Shown here one piece after another: positions 9,432 to 17,722 of a DNA stretch of 45,096 nt; positions within the stretch are counted from its first letter, which is position 1, and every line of letters begins with the position of its first letter. The position numbers were made by a program, and so were the translations under genes. This DNA comes from Bacteroidales bacterium (lineage in GTDB: Bacteria; Bacteroidota; Bacteroidia; Bacteroidales; ML635J-15): assembly GCA_003249955.1 (NCBI GenBank), contig QKHS01000096.1, positions 1 through 45,096 on the forward strand. The letters run 5' to 3'. The notes under the pieces were generated by a model. The model was given only the letters and a program-made list of their open reading frames with translations, was not told the origin of the DNA and did no database searches.

Positions 9432-9980
9432 TTAACTTTCATTAATATATTTTTCAATTTTTGTAACGGCATGATGGTAAGAAGCCTTAAGTGCTCCTAC
9501 GCTGGTGCCTAAAACTTCACTTATATCCTCGTATTTCATTTCGTCGTAGTACTTCATATTAAAAACAAGACGTTGCTTTTCCGGCAATTTTAAAACTGCT
9601 TTTTGCAAACTTTTTTGAAGACTGTCCCCGTCAAAAAATTCGTCACTTTCAATTTTATCGGCAAGGGTATCTTCATAGCTTAAAGCCGAGAATGTAAATG
9701 AGCGTTTCTTTTTTGCCAGAAAATTTAAAGTTGTGTTTGTAGAAATTTTGTACAACCATGTGTAAATAGATGATTCAGACCTGAAATTATCTATTTTGAC
9801 ATAAGCTTTAATAAGGCTGTCCTGAATAATATCGTCTGCGTCCTGATGGTCTATAACCATACGACGAACATGGTAATAGAGCTGTTTGGAATACTTTTTA
9901 ACGATAATGTTAAAAGCTGCATTCTTTGAGCCTGGATCGGCCAGCAAACTTAAAATTTCATTATCATTAATGTTCCCCAT
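9432..9980 (-). CDS. ECF (sigma-70 family) RNA polymerase sigma factor
   Basis: A 182-residue extracytoplasmic-function sigma factor. Region 2 spans about residues 24-90 and includes the core-binding DADDIIQDSLIKAY segment and the -10 reading part FRSESSIYTWLYKISTN. Region 4 spans about 122-178 with LPEKQRLVFNMKYYDEM and the helix-turn-helix YEDISEVLGTSVGALKASYH. It has no extra C-terminal domain and is of normal ECF length. It starts 6 bases after the stop of the transketolase C-terminal subunit and is followed by a membrane protein and a periplasmic sensor-like protein, so the last three genes look like a sigma/regulator/sensor module. Its target promoters are unknown. Confidence 0.95.
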   Translation of the reverse strand: MGNINDNEILSLLADPGSKNAAFNIIVKKYSKQLYYHVRRMVIDHQDADDIIQDSLIKAYVKIDNFRSESSIYTWLYKISTNTTLNFLAKKKRSFTFSALSYEDTLADKIESDEFFDGDSLQKSLQKAVLKLPEKQRLVFNMKYYDEMKYEDISEVLGTSVGALKASYHHAVTKIEKYINES

Positions 9981-9986
9981 AAAGTT

Positions 9987-10943
9987 TTATAACTTTCTTT
10001 TAATTACTTTTTCGGCAGCATTTACAATGTTCTCAGTTGTAAGTCCGTATTTTTCCATAAGTTGATCAGGGGTTCCGCTTTCGCCAAAAGTATCAAAAAC
10101 AGCAACAGCTTCTGCCGGTACAGGGAAGTTCAATGCAGTAGTCTGCACTGCAATGTCTGTAAGACCGCCGTTAAGCATATGTTCTTCTGCACAAACCAGA
10201 GCTCTTGTTTTTTTCACAGATGATAAGACAGTTTTCGCATCAAAAGGTTTAATTGTATGAATATTAAATAAATCTGCTTTTATTCCTTTTGCCAAAAGTA
10301 ATTCGCATGCTTCAATTGCTTTCCATACCATATGACCGGTTGCAAGAATTGTAACATCAGAACCTTCGTATAATTGCTGAGCTTTACCTATTTCAAATTT
10401 CTGGTCAGGATCTGTAAAATTTGGAACTGCCGGACGGCCAAATCTTAAATAAACAGGCCCTTCAAATTCCGCGATTGCCATTGTAGCGGCTTTTGTCTGG
10501 TTGTAATCACATGGACAGATAACAGTCATATTCGGTAACATCTTCATAAGACCCAGGTCTTCGAGAATCTGGTGTGTTGCTCCGTCTTCGCCTAAAGTAA
10601 GCCCCGCATGAGATGCACAGATTTTTACATTTTTATTCGAGTATGCCACTGATTGACGAATCTGATCATAAACACGGCCTGTTGCAAAACCTGCAAATGT
10701 TCCTGCAAAAGGAATTTTGCCACCTATTGTTAGCCCGGCTGCAGTGCCTGTCATGTTGGCTTCGGCTATCCCTGCCTGAAAAAATCTTTCAGGAAATGCT
10801 TTTTCAAAATCGTTCATTTTTAATGAGCCTGTAAGGTCGGCGCATAAAGCAACAATGTTTTCGTTTTTTTTGCCTGCTTCAAAAAGTCCTGCACCAAATC
10901 CCGATCTGGTGTCTTTTTTTTCTGTGTAGGTATATTTACTCAT
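9987..10943 (-). CDS. Transketolase, C-terminal (pyrimidine-binding) subunit
   Basis: A 318-residue protein matching the second half of transketolase. It carries the pyrimidine-binding (Transket_pyr) domain (about residues 1-170, with AEANMTGTAAGLTIGGKIPF, LTLGEDGATHQ and YLRFGRP) and the C-terminal transketolase domain (about 190-310, VTILATGHMV, LFNIHTIKPFD, EEHMLNGGL). With the N-terminal half encoded upstream it should form a split, thiamine-diphosphate-dependent transketolase of the non-oxidative pentose phosphate pathway. The glutamate in AGIAEAN is the expected cofactor-activating residue. Split transketolases are normal in many bacteria and archaea, usually with adjacent halves; here a VWA gene lies between them, and the ECF sigma gene starts 6 bases downstream. 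Confidence 0.93.
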   Translation of the reverse strand: MSKYTYTEKKDTRSGFGAGLFEAGKKNENIVALCADLTGSLKMNDFEKAFPERFFQAGIAEANMTGTAAGLTIGGKIPFAGTFAGFATGRVYDQIRQSVAYSNKNVKICASHAGLTLGEDGATHQILEDLGLMKMLPNMTVICPCDYNQTKAATMAIAEFEGPVYLRFGRPAVPNFTDPDQKFEIGKAQQLYEGSDVTILATGHMVWKAIEACELLLAKGIKADLFNIHTIKPFDAKTVLSSVKKTRALVCAEEHMLNGGLTDIAVQTTALNFPVPAEAVAVFDTFGESGTPDQLMEKYGLTTENIVNAAEKVIKRKL

Positions 10944-10954
10944 TTTATGATTTT

Positions 10955-12343
10955 TTATAAGTTTTCAATAATAAAGTCCCCGGATTTTACCCTGAATTTG
11001 AATTCTCCTGTATTCCCGGATTTCTGTTTTTGTTTTTCTCTGAAAACCACACGGTAATAACCAGGTTGAAGCCTGAATTTGTAATGTGTCTGATCCGGTG
11101 TAAAGTCAAAAAGATTTGTTAAAACATCTCCGTGCTCTTCCAGAAGTGTCCCATAAGAAGGATTTCTGAAATTCAGAATTACATTTCCGGGTTCCGGAAT
11201 ATCTATTGTTGTGGTTTTTGACTGACTGATTTTTACAGCATCTACATATATTCTGGGCATTGTTAGTATCTCCAGATCGTATAAGCCTGTTATCAGTTTT
11301 TGTTTTTTGTCTGCATCCAGAATGTAAAGTGTTTGCGGAATACCGGTATTTCGTACGATACACTTTATTGCTGCATTTGCCGCCGTATCTCCTGCGATGT
11401 TCACAAATAAAACTCCCTGGGGTGCCGGCACATTAATAATGTTATGAACACCTTCTTTAAGTACAATACTGTCTTTGTACATAGGTGGAATTGTGTGAAC
11501 TTTAAGGTCGTAAACGGACAAAACATCAAGATAAATTGTATCTGGATTCCCGGCAGAATTCATCGTGTGCATGTATGTATATCTGATGTCTCCTGACAGA
11601 TTATCGTGAAATGACATAACTGCATTTGTTTCTATAGGTTTTCCGTCTGTGTCAAGTAGATTTACCTGAACACTGGTAAGATTTGTAACCTGTCCCACTA
11701 TAGTGTTTATGGCCTGACGGAATTGTTTTGTATCTGCGGCATTAAAGTAATTTCCCATACATTCAAGCATGTCAACCAGTGAAATATCTATGTCAACCCC
11801 GATAATGTAAGGTTTCAGAACGACTCCTTTTTTCTGCAGGGCAAGACTTACCTCACAAGGATCTCCTTCGCACATTTCCAATCCGTCTGTAATAAGAATA
11901 ATAATATTTCTGCATTCATCACATGTCGGGAAGTCTCCTTCTGATTTACCCAACGAATAAGCAATAGGTGTAACTCCTTTGGGCGTGATAGAATTCATCT
12001 TTTCCCTTATCATTCCTATTGTATTTGCTCCAAAAGATACTTCCAGCTTTGAATCCATACAATCAGGAGGCGGAGTCGGACTCTGATGTCCGTAAACACG
12101 CAGTGCTATTTCCAGATTCTGTTCCTGCTGAATCGTTTCAAGGGAGTCAAGCAGTTCGAAAAGCAGTTCTTTTGCCCTGTTAAATTTCACATTACCTTCC
12201 CAGCGTTCCATCATGCTGGTGGAAGAGTCAAATATTATCAATATTCTGGTAAGCGGCTTTTCCGGTTCAGGATTATTCCTGACCTGGGCAGCAACCAGAA
12301 GACCGTAACACAACAAGACAAATATTAATGCAGCTTTTTTCAA
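10955..12343 (-). CDS. Exported von Willebrand factor A (VWA) domain protein
   Basis: A 462-residue protein starting at a TTG codon (12343); the start is supported because it begins exactly at the signal peptide (MKKAALIFVLLCYGLLVAAQ) and no ATG lies nearby. The VWA domain spans about residues 32-225. A complete MIDAS metal site is visible: DSSTS (Asp39, Ser41, Ser43), a Thr in PKGVTPIAYSL, and Asp in IILITDGLE. Several cysteines (PDCMD, CDEC, MCEGDPC, LECMG) may form disulfides. The remainder (about 230-462) reads as three or more beta-sandwich/PEGA-like segments with repeated TIPP/TMPR and IINVPAP/TIDIPEP elements. It would act in the periplasm or on the cell surface and bind a protein partner. 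It sits between the two transketolase genes with 11-base gaps on each side, so it must be co-transcribed with them. The biological link is unknown. Confidence 0.9.
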   Translation of the reverse strand: MKKAALIFVLLCYGLLVAAQVRNNPEPEKPLTRILIIFDSSTSMMERWEGNVKFNRAKELLFELLDSLETIQQEQNLEIALRVYGHQSPTPPPDCMDSKLEVSFGANTIGMIREKMNSITPKGVTPIAYSLGKSEGDFPTCDECRNIIILITDGLEMCEGDPCEVSLALQKKGVVLKPYIIGVDIDISLVDMLECMGNYFNAADTKQFRQAINTIVGQVTNLTSVQVNLLDTDGKPIETNAVMSFHDNLSGDIRYTYMHTMNSAGNPDTIYLDVLSVYDLKVHTIPPMYKDSIVLKEGVHNIINVPAPQGVLFVNIAGDTAANAAIKCIVRNTGIPQTLYILDADKKQKLITGLYDLEILTMPRIYVDAVKISQSKTTTIDIPEPGNVILNFRNPSYGTLLEEHGDVLTNLFDFTPDQTHYKFRLQPGYYRVVFREKQKQKSGNTGEFKFRVKSGDFIIENL

Positions 12344-12354
12344 AATACAGATTT

Positions 12355-13197
12355 TTAATAGTCTCCTAAAGTTTCTTCGAGTTGGGAAAGAGCCAGTTTT
12401 AACTGCTCATCATTCGGTGCAACACCATGCCATTTGTGAGATCCCATCATAAAGTCAACGCCTTTTCCCATTTCGGTTTTCATAATTATCATTACAGGTT
12501 TTTCTTTGCCCGACAAATCTTTTGCCATATTTATCGTGTTGATTAATTCCTGCATATTGTTCCCGTCACATTCGAGTACATTCCAGTTAAAAGCTTCCCA
12601 TTTTTCACGAATTTTTGACAGGTTAAGCACTTCTTTAACCGAACCGTCTATTTGCTGTCCGTTGAAATCAACAAATGCTATCAGATTGTCTATTTTACGT
12701 GCCTGAGCAAACATTGCAGCTTCCCAGACCTGACCTTCTTCTATTTCGCCGTCGCCCATAAGGCAATAAACAAATTTAGAATCTTTATTCAGTTTTTTTG
12801 CCAAAGCGGCACCACATGCGACAGATAAGCCCTGTCCAAGTGAACCGGAAGCAATTCTGATACCCGGCAAATGCTCGGCAGTGGTAGGGTGTCCCTGTAA
12901 TCTGGAATCCAAAGCACGAAAAGTACCCAATTCCTCAACCGGGAAATAACCTGCACGTGCAAGCGTGCTGTACCATGCAGCAGAAGTATGTCCGTTGGAA
13001 AGAAAGAATAAATCCTGATTATTGCCGTTCATGTCGAATTTAGGATCGTGATCCATAATCTCAAAATACAAACTAACGATTAAATCGGTTACTCCGAGAG
13101 AACCCCCGGGATGCCCGGAATTCTTTGCATGAATCATCCTTAACAAATCTCTTCTTACCTGACTCGCAACTGCCTCTAATTTTTGTATTTTTTCCAT
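12355..13197 (-). CDS. Transketolase, N-terminal (TPP-binding) subunit
   Basis: A 280-residue protein from the ATG at 13197, chosen over an upstream in-frame start at 13218 because family members begin near M-x2-Lx3-A-x2-V-RRDLL. It is the thiamine-diphosphate-binding half of transketolase: HAKNSGHPGGSLG near residues 27-40, the SLGQGLSVACGAALA segment, and the ThDP/Mg site LMGDGEIEEGQVWEAAMFA followed by N-x-IAFVDFNGQQIDG. It should pair with the C-terminal subunit encoded at 9987-10943. The first gene of a six-gene minus-strand unit; a Bacteroidota-type -7 box lies 19 bases upstream. Confidence 0.94.
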   Translation of the reverse strand: MEKIQKLEAVASQVRRDLLRMIHAKNSGHPGGSLGVTDLIVSLYFEIMDHDPKFDMNGNNQDLFFLSNGHTSAAWYSTLARAGYFPVEELGTFRALDSRLQGHPTTAEHLPGIRIASGSLGQGLSVACGAALAKKLNKDSKFVYCLMGDGEIEEGQVWEAAMFAQARKIDNLIAFVDFNGQQIDGSVKEVLNLSKIREKWEAFNWNVLECDGNNMQELINTINMAKDLSGKEKPVMIIMKTEMGKGVDFMMGSHKWHGVAPNDEQLKLALSQLEETLGDY

Positions 13198-13215
13198 TGT
13201 TTTTCTTTTATTGCA

Positions 13216-13223
13216 CAAAAGTA
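13216..13223 (-). promoter_or_regulatory. Putative -7 box for the transketolase/VWA/sigma operon
   Basis: On the minus strand this reads TACTTTTG, an exact match to the Bacteroidota -7 consensus TAnnTTTG, 19 bases before the start codon at 13197. I see no convincing -33 TTTG at the usual 19-21-base spacing, so the call rests on the -7 box and position only. Confidence 0.45.
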
Positions 13224-13318
13224 TTAATTTTCCGGGTCTTATTAAAAAAAAACACCAAAGTTTATTAACGGCAACTATAGATGGGAATGTTAATAAATAG
13301 CAGAGGGTGGTTGAGATA

Positions 13319-13350
13319 TCACAACTTTAGTTTTTCTTAGGGTTGTGTGA
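13319..13350. other. Imperfect hairpin in the dsbD-transketolase gap
   Basis: TCAC+AACTTTA (13319-13329) can pair with TAGGGTT+GTGA (13338-13350), with two G-U pairs and a two-base bulge. It lies upstream of the putative transketolase promoter and downstream of the dsbD terminator. No T-run and no known RNA family were recognised, so its role is unclear and it may be chance. Confidence 0.25.
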
Positions 13351-13407
13351 GAGATAATTATTAATTTCACCTTTGAAATAAATATAGCATAAGAATATAA
13401 TCATCAG

Positions 13408-13459
13408 AATGATAAATAAAAAAGCCCGGAACAATGTCCGGGCTTTTTTATTTATCATT
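13408..13459 (-). terminator. Very long perfect terminator hairpin downstream of dsbD
   Basis: Bases 13408-13430 and 13437-13459 are perfect 23-base inverted repeats with a 6-base loop. The core AAAAAAGCCCGGA / TCCGGGCTTTTTT is a classic bidirectional intrinsic terminator; the outer 10 bases (AATGATAAAT) extend it beyond what termination needs. It begins 6 bases after the dsbD stop codon on the minus strand. Confidence 0.9.
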
Positions 13460-13465
13460 TAACTG

Positions 13466-15508
13466 TTATTCTTTTGCAGGAGCAGCAGCTTTATTAAATT
13501 CAGCAAGCCCTTTCTCAAGGAAAACAACAAATTCATCAGGATTCAGGTTATAGCCTCTCGGCTCTGCAAGCACTTTTCCGTCAGGAGTAATCAGGACGTA
13601 ATACGGCTGAGCATTTCTGTTAAAGTTCACAATCTGGATATCTGCATTTGCTTCTCCGAGTGTTTTCTTTATTTTACCATCGTTTTTGGACTTAAACCAT
13701 TCTTCCTCAGGCAATTTAATTTCTTTATCATCCACATACATTGCAAGAACTACAAAGTCGTTACGAAGATGCTCCAGAACTCTCGGATCACTCCATACAA
13801 CAGTTTCCATTTCACGACAGTTTACGCAACCATGTCCGGTAAAATCGATAAACACTGGTTTATTTTGTTCTTTAGCACACTCAAATGCTTGTTTATAATC
13901 GAAATAGCCTACCAGTCCGAATGGCAAATGAAGTTTTTCTTTGTATTTAGGTTCTTCGCAAGCAGAATTTTCTTCCTCAAGTCCCATTTTCTTCATAAGC
14001 TGGGTGTTATTATCTGCAATAATCTGAGGTATGTTAAAATAATGTGTTGTAATCGGAGGTAAATAACCTGATAAAGCTTTTAACGGAGCTCCCCACATTC
14101 CCGGAATCATATAAAGAACAAAAGTAAAACTAACCAGAGAAAGTCCAAGACGGCCGATTCCGATATGCTTTACATCATCGTCGTGTTTGAATTTAAGTTT
14201 GCCTAACAGGTAAAATCCCAGCATTGCAAAGACTACAATCCATATAGCCAGATAAACCTGTCTGTCAAGCAATCCCCAATGATATGTCTGGTCGGCAACA
14301 CTAAGAAACTTAAACCCGAACGCTACTTCAATAAAACCAAGAACTACTTTAACGGTATTCAGCCATCCGCCTGATTTCGGTAAATTCTTTAACCATCCCG
14401 GGAACAAAGCCAGTAAAGTAAACGGCAATGCAAATGCCAGAGCAAAGCCAAGCATACCGATAATTGGTTTTAAAATACTGCCACCAAAAGATTCAACTAA
14501 AATACTCCCTACAATAGGCCCGGTACATGAAAAAGAAACCAGAACCAACGTAAGAGCCATAAAGAAAGAACCTAATATCCCTCCTTTGTCAACCTTTGAA
14601 TCCGATTTATTGACCAGACTCGAAGGCATAACAATTTCAAATGCCCCGAAAAATGAAGCGGCAAAAATCATGAATATAAGGAAAAATAAAATATTCGGAA
14701 TCCAGTGTGTACTTAGCCAGTTTGCAATAGAAGGACCAAATATAATTGCCAATACAGAACCGATAAGAGTATAGATTACAATAATACTGATTCCGAAAGC
14801 AAAAGCGTTCATTCTTGCTTTAATTTTATTGTTTTCCTTCATAAAGAACGAAATAGTCATTGGAATCATCGGGAAAACACAAGGTGTTAAGATTGCCAGT
14901 AACCCACCTAAAAATGCAAATAAAAAGAAGAAAATAAGATTTTCTTTTTCTTCGGCATTTCCGAAATTATTTTCTTTTACCAACAGAGGAGTTTCGGCAG
15001 CACCTTCAACATCTGCGTCACCGGCAGTTTCAACCTTTGCACCGTTTAATCCGAAAGCAAAATCAGAATTTACAGGAACGCACATTCCGTCAATACATGC
15101 CTGTCCTTCAATATAACCTTTTACAACAAAAGCATCTTTGTTCAACAATTCGATTTGTTGTGTAAATACTGCACTTTTGGTAAATGACTTTACTTCCATT
15201 TCATAAACATCATCATATTCTGCATGAGGTTCGGGACTTTCGGTGACACTATCTATAATCTGGTAGTTATCCAATTCTTCGAATGAAAAATATAAAGGCA
15301 TAGGCCCACCAAAGTCCATATACTGAGAATATAAATGCCATTTATCCTCAATCTGAGCCTCAAAAATTAAATTCACATGGGTCTCATCAATTTTCTCAGT
15401 AGAAAACCTGAATTTAACAGGTTCTTCAACCTGCGCAAACAAAGTACTTACACTAAACAAAAGGGCTAAAACTCCTGTTAAAACCGCAAACATTTTTTTT
15501 AAGGCCAT
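13466..15508 (-). CDS. dsbD: DsbD-type thiol:disulfide interchange protein
   Basis: A 680-residue inner-membrane protein that carries electrons from cytoplasmic thioredoxin to the periplasm. Domains: signal peptide (about 1-25); N-terminal immunoglobulin-like acceptor domain (about 28-150) with the redox pair Cys138 and Cys143 (ACIDGMC); a hydrophobic DsbD/CcdA core with about eight to nine transmembrane helices (about 190-475), with Cys210 in ILTPCVFPM and Cys328 in SFSCTGP as the membrane redox pair; and a C-terminal thioredoxin-like domain (about 535-670) with CVNC (Cys561, Cys564). All six expected cysteines are present, so the electron relay looks complete. It starts 18 bases after the RNase E/G gene and ends at a strong terminator, so it is the last gene of the HU-RNase G unit. 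Confidence 0.95.
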   Translation of the reverse strand: MALKKMFAVLTGVLALLFSVSTLFAQVEEPVKFRFSTEKIDETHVNLIFEAQIEDKWHLYSQYMDFGGPMPLYFSFEELDNYQIIDSVTESPEPHAEYDDVYEMEVKSFTKSAVFTQQIELLNKDAFVVKGYIEGQACIDGMCVPVNSDFAFGLNGAKVETAGDADVEGAAETPLLVKENNFGNAEEKENLIFFFLFAFLGGLLAILTPCVFPMIPMTISFFMKENNKIKARMNAFAFGISIIVIYTLIGSVLAIIFGPSIANWLSTHWIPNILFFLIFMIFAASFFGAFEIVMPSSLVNKSDSKVDKGGILGSFFMALTLVLVSFSCTGPIVGSILVESFGGSILKPIIGMLGFALAFALPFTLLALFPGWLKNLPKSGGWLNTVKVVLGFIEVAFGFKFLSVADQTYHWGLLDRQVYLAIWIVVFAMLGFYLLGKLKFKHDDDVKHIGIGRLGLSLVSFTFVLYMIPGMWGAPLKALSGYLPPITTHYFNIPQIIADNNTQLMKKMGLEEENSACEEPKYKEKLHLPFGLVGYFDYKQAFECAKEQNKPVFIDFTGHGCVNCREMETVVWSDPRVLEHLRNDFVVLAMYVDDKEIKLPEEEWFKSKNDGKIKKTLGEANADIQIVNFNRNAQPYYVLITPDGKVLAEPRGYNLNPDEFVVFLEKGLAEFNKAAAPAKE

Positions 15509-15526
15509 AAATAAAAGTAATTTAAA

Positions 15527-17101
15527 TTAGTAAATTAATTCCTCACCATTTTCATTAAAAAAGTGATACTCCATGTATGAATAAGACATCATAGGAGACA
15601 CTTTAATTTTGCATTTATATGATTTTTGCCAGGTTTTGCGCATTGAATTGAAAAGTCCTTTTGTAAGATATGCTGATACATAAGGATGTGTTTTAAGAAT
15701 TAAACTGCTTAAGTTTTCTTTCTTTACAATGTATTTAATTGTATTTTCTATTTCGTCTGTAAGATTAATACTAGCTCCTATTTTACCAGATCCTTTACAA
15801 ACAGGGCAAACTTCGGAAGTCTTAATCTCCATTTCTGGTCTTACCCTCTGACGGGTAATCTCCATAATACAAAATTTGCTAAGAGGAACAATATGGAATT
15901 TGGCGCGGTCACCTTCCATACATTCCTTCATTTTCTCGTAAACTTTCTTTTTATTTTTATCGTCGTGAATATCAATAAAATCGACAATTATAATACCGCC
16001 CATATCGCGTAACCGCAATTGACGCGCAATTTCTTCGGCAGCAATCATGTTCACGTCAAAAGCATTTGCTTCCTGATCCTGTTCTGAATTGCTTCTGTTC
16101 CCGCTGTTTACATCGATAACATGCGCAGCTTCTGTGTGCTCAACAATAAGATAAGCCCCGTTACGCATAGGGACAGTCTTACCAAAAGCTGTTTTAATCT
16201 GTTTTTCAATGCCATAATGATCAAATATAGGTTCTTTATCCGAATAATATTTGACTATTTTCTTTTTTTCAGGAGCTATTTCCGAGATAAAATTCTTAAT
16301 CTCCTCATAAGTCAATTCATCATTTACGACTATCTGATTAAAAGAAGAATTTAAAATATCACGAAGTATTGCCGTGGTGCGGTTTACCTCTCCTATTACA
16401 AGAACCGGAGGTTTAAGATTCGGCAAAGACCTGTAAAGATTATCCCATTTTTCGAGTAAGGAATTTAGTTCTTTATCCAGTTCAGCCACCATTTTTTTCT
16501 CGGCAACAGTGCGTATGATAACACCAAAATTCTCGGGGGTAATACTTTCTATCAGCTTCCGGAGTCTGGTTCTTTCCTCAACAGATTTAATCTTCTGACT
16601 TACCGATGTTTTTGAGGTAAACGGCATAAGCACCAGATTTCTTCCTGCAAGAGATATCTCACATGAAAGCCTTGGACCTTTTGAAGAAATGGGTTCTTTT
16701 GCAATCTGAACCAAAACATATTGGCCTACAGACAACACATCGGTAATCTTACCGTTTTTGTCAATATCCGGTTCCGGGGTTATTTTGCTAATATTTACAG
16801 TCTTCTGCTTTTTGGAAATCCCCAGATGTAAAAATTTATTCAATGTCTGAAAACCGGCGCCTAAATCGAGATAATGCAAAAAAGCATCTTTTTTATATCC
16901 GATATCGACAAAAGCAGCATTAAGACCGGGCATAAGTCGTTTTACCTTACCCAGATAAATATCCCCCACAGAGAACTCAATATTAGCATGCTCTCTGTTT
17001 ATCTCTACGAGTTTCTTATTATGTAAGAGTGCAATATTAATGTCAGAACTTCGAACATCCAAATAGAGTTCGGCCTGAATATCATCTTTTTGCAAATCCA
17101 C
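15527..17101 (-). CDS. rng: Ribonuclease E/G family endoribonuclease
   Basis: A 524-residue endoribonuclease of the RNase G type; it should process or decay RNA, including 5' maturation of 16S rRNA in the best studied homologues. An S1 domain (about 38-125; VGDIYLGKVKRLMPGLNAAF) is followed by the 5'-sensor and DNase I-like catalytic region; the Mg-binding aspartates are in HVIDVNSGN and IIIVDFIDIHDD. The zinc-link motif CPVCKGSGK is near residue 440, needed for dimer formation. There is no long C-terminal degradosome scaffold, so it is G-like rather than E-like. The start is a GTG at 17101; no nearer ATG fits the family N-terminus. It lies 83 bases after the COX24-like gene and 18 bases before dsbD. 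Confidence 0.95.
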   Translation of the reverse strand: MDLQKDDIQAELYLDVRSSDINIALLHNKKLVEINREHANIEFSVGDIYLGKVKRLMPGLNAAFVDIGYKKDAFLHYLDLGAGFQTLNKFLHLGISKKQKTVNISKITPEPDIDKNGKITDVLSVGQYVLVQIAKEPISSKGPRLSCEISLAGRNLVLMPFTSKTSVSQKIKSVEERTRLRKLIESITPENFGVIIRTVAEKKMVAELDKELNSLLEKWDNLYRSLPNLKPPVLVIGEVNRTTAILRDILNSSFNQIVVNDELTYEEIKNFISEIAPEKKKIVKYYSDKEPIFDHYGIEKQIKTAFGKTVPMRNGAYLIVEHTEAAHVIDVNSGNRSNSEQDQEANAFDVNMIAAEEIARQLRLRDMGGIIIVDFIDIHDDKNKKKVYEKMKECMEGDRAKFHIVPLSKFCIMEITRQRVRPEMEIKTSEVCPVCKGSGKIGASINLTDEIENTIKYIVKKENLSSLILKTHPYVSAYLTKGLFNSMRKTWQKSYKCKIKVSPMMSYSYMEYHFFNENGEELIY

Positions 17102-17184
17102 GATATAATTCAGTTTTAGTTATTAAACCAAACCTTCAGGAAAGTCCCAAAGGTTCGATTAAAACATTTATTTAAAGAAAAAGT

Positions 17185-17277
17185 TTATTTTTTCTTTTTA
17201 TGTCTGTTTTTACGTAAACGTTTTTTTCTTTTGTGTGTAGACATTTTATGTCTTTTTCTTTTTTTTCCGCTTGGCAT
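17185..17277 (-). CDS. COX24/AURKAIP1 (mS38)-like mini basic protein
   Basis: A 30-residue gene. Its codons read MPSGKKRKRHKMSTHKRKKR then LRKNRHKKKK and stop (TAA at 17185-17187). This is the signature of the COX24/AURKAIP1 C-terminal domain family (KMxxHKRKKRxRxxRxKKK), known from mitochondrial small-subunit protein mS38 and from short ribosome-associated proteins of Bacteroidota and other bacteria. Over half of its residues are Lys or Arg, so it almost certainly binds rRNA. The ATG (17277) lies 12 bases after the HU stop codon and RNase E/G follows, a gene order I associate with Bacteroidota. Ribosomal membership is known for the family; I infer it here. A longer open frame over the same bases is a shadow. 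Confidence 0.9.
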   Translation of the reverse strand: MPSGKKRKRHKMSTHKRKKRLRKNRHKKKK

Positions 17278-17289
17278 AACTGTAAAATT

Positions 17290-17571
17290 TTAATTGTTAT
17301 CTTTAACTTGTAATGTGAATGTCTTTGATGGCTTAAAAGACGGTACTTTGTGAGCAGGAATTGTAATGGTAATGTTTTTCGAAATATTACGGGCCGTTTT
17401 TGCAGCTCTGGTTTTAATAACGAAACTTCCAAAACCCCTCAGGTAAACATTATCTCCCTCTGCTAATGAGTCTTTTATTATATCCATAAAAGTCTCAACT
17501 GTCTTCTGCACTATTAACTTTTCGATTCCGGTATTTTTTGAAATCTCGTTTACAATGTCTGCTTTTGTCAT
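17290..17571 (-). CDS. HU/IHF family DNA-binding protein
   Basis: A 93-residue histone-like protein that bends and compacts DNA as a dimer. The family pattern is complete: MTKADIVNEISKNTG, a central GFGSF turn (YLRGFGSFVIKTR), the arm ARNISKNITITIPAHKVPSFKPSK with the intercalating proline region, and the usual length. It is the first gene of the unit HU - COX24-like - RNase E/G - DsbD. Whether it is closer to HU or to IHF cannot be decided by eye. A -7 box lies about 49 bases upstream. Confidence 0.96.
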   Translation of the reverse strand: MTKADIVNEISKNTGIEKLIVQKTVETFMDIIKDSLAEGDNVYLRGFGSFVIKTRAAKTARNISKNITITIPAHKVPSFKPSKTFTLQVKDNN

Positions 17572-17619
17572 TTTAAGAATATTTAAAAATTATCAAAACT
17601 TCGTTTTTTTTTGAGTTTG

Positions 17620-17627
17620 CAAATATA
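17620..17627 (-). promoter_or_regulatory. Putative -7 box for the HU operon
   Basis: On the minus strand this reads TATATTTG, matching TAnnTTTG, 48 bases before the HU start codon. A -33 TTTG at the standard spacing is not obvious, so confidence is moderate. Confidence 0.5.
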
Positions 17628-17722
17628 ATACTTTTTTAAAAACTTCAGAAGAAAAGTTGAGAAACTTTGTTTTTAATTTAATTTACTGACATTCAAAAAG
17701 TTATAATTTTCGCAACGACAAA

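Noticed and set aside
13319-13350. Riboswitch-like hairpin upstream of the transketolase gene
   Set aside because: It lies upstream of the only plausible promoter and matches no known riboswitch class that I can recognise; kept only as a weak hairpin.
17172-17432. 86-residue open frame overlapping HU and the COX24-like gene
   Set aside because: It runs in another frame over two convincing genes and shows no family features; a shadow.
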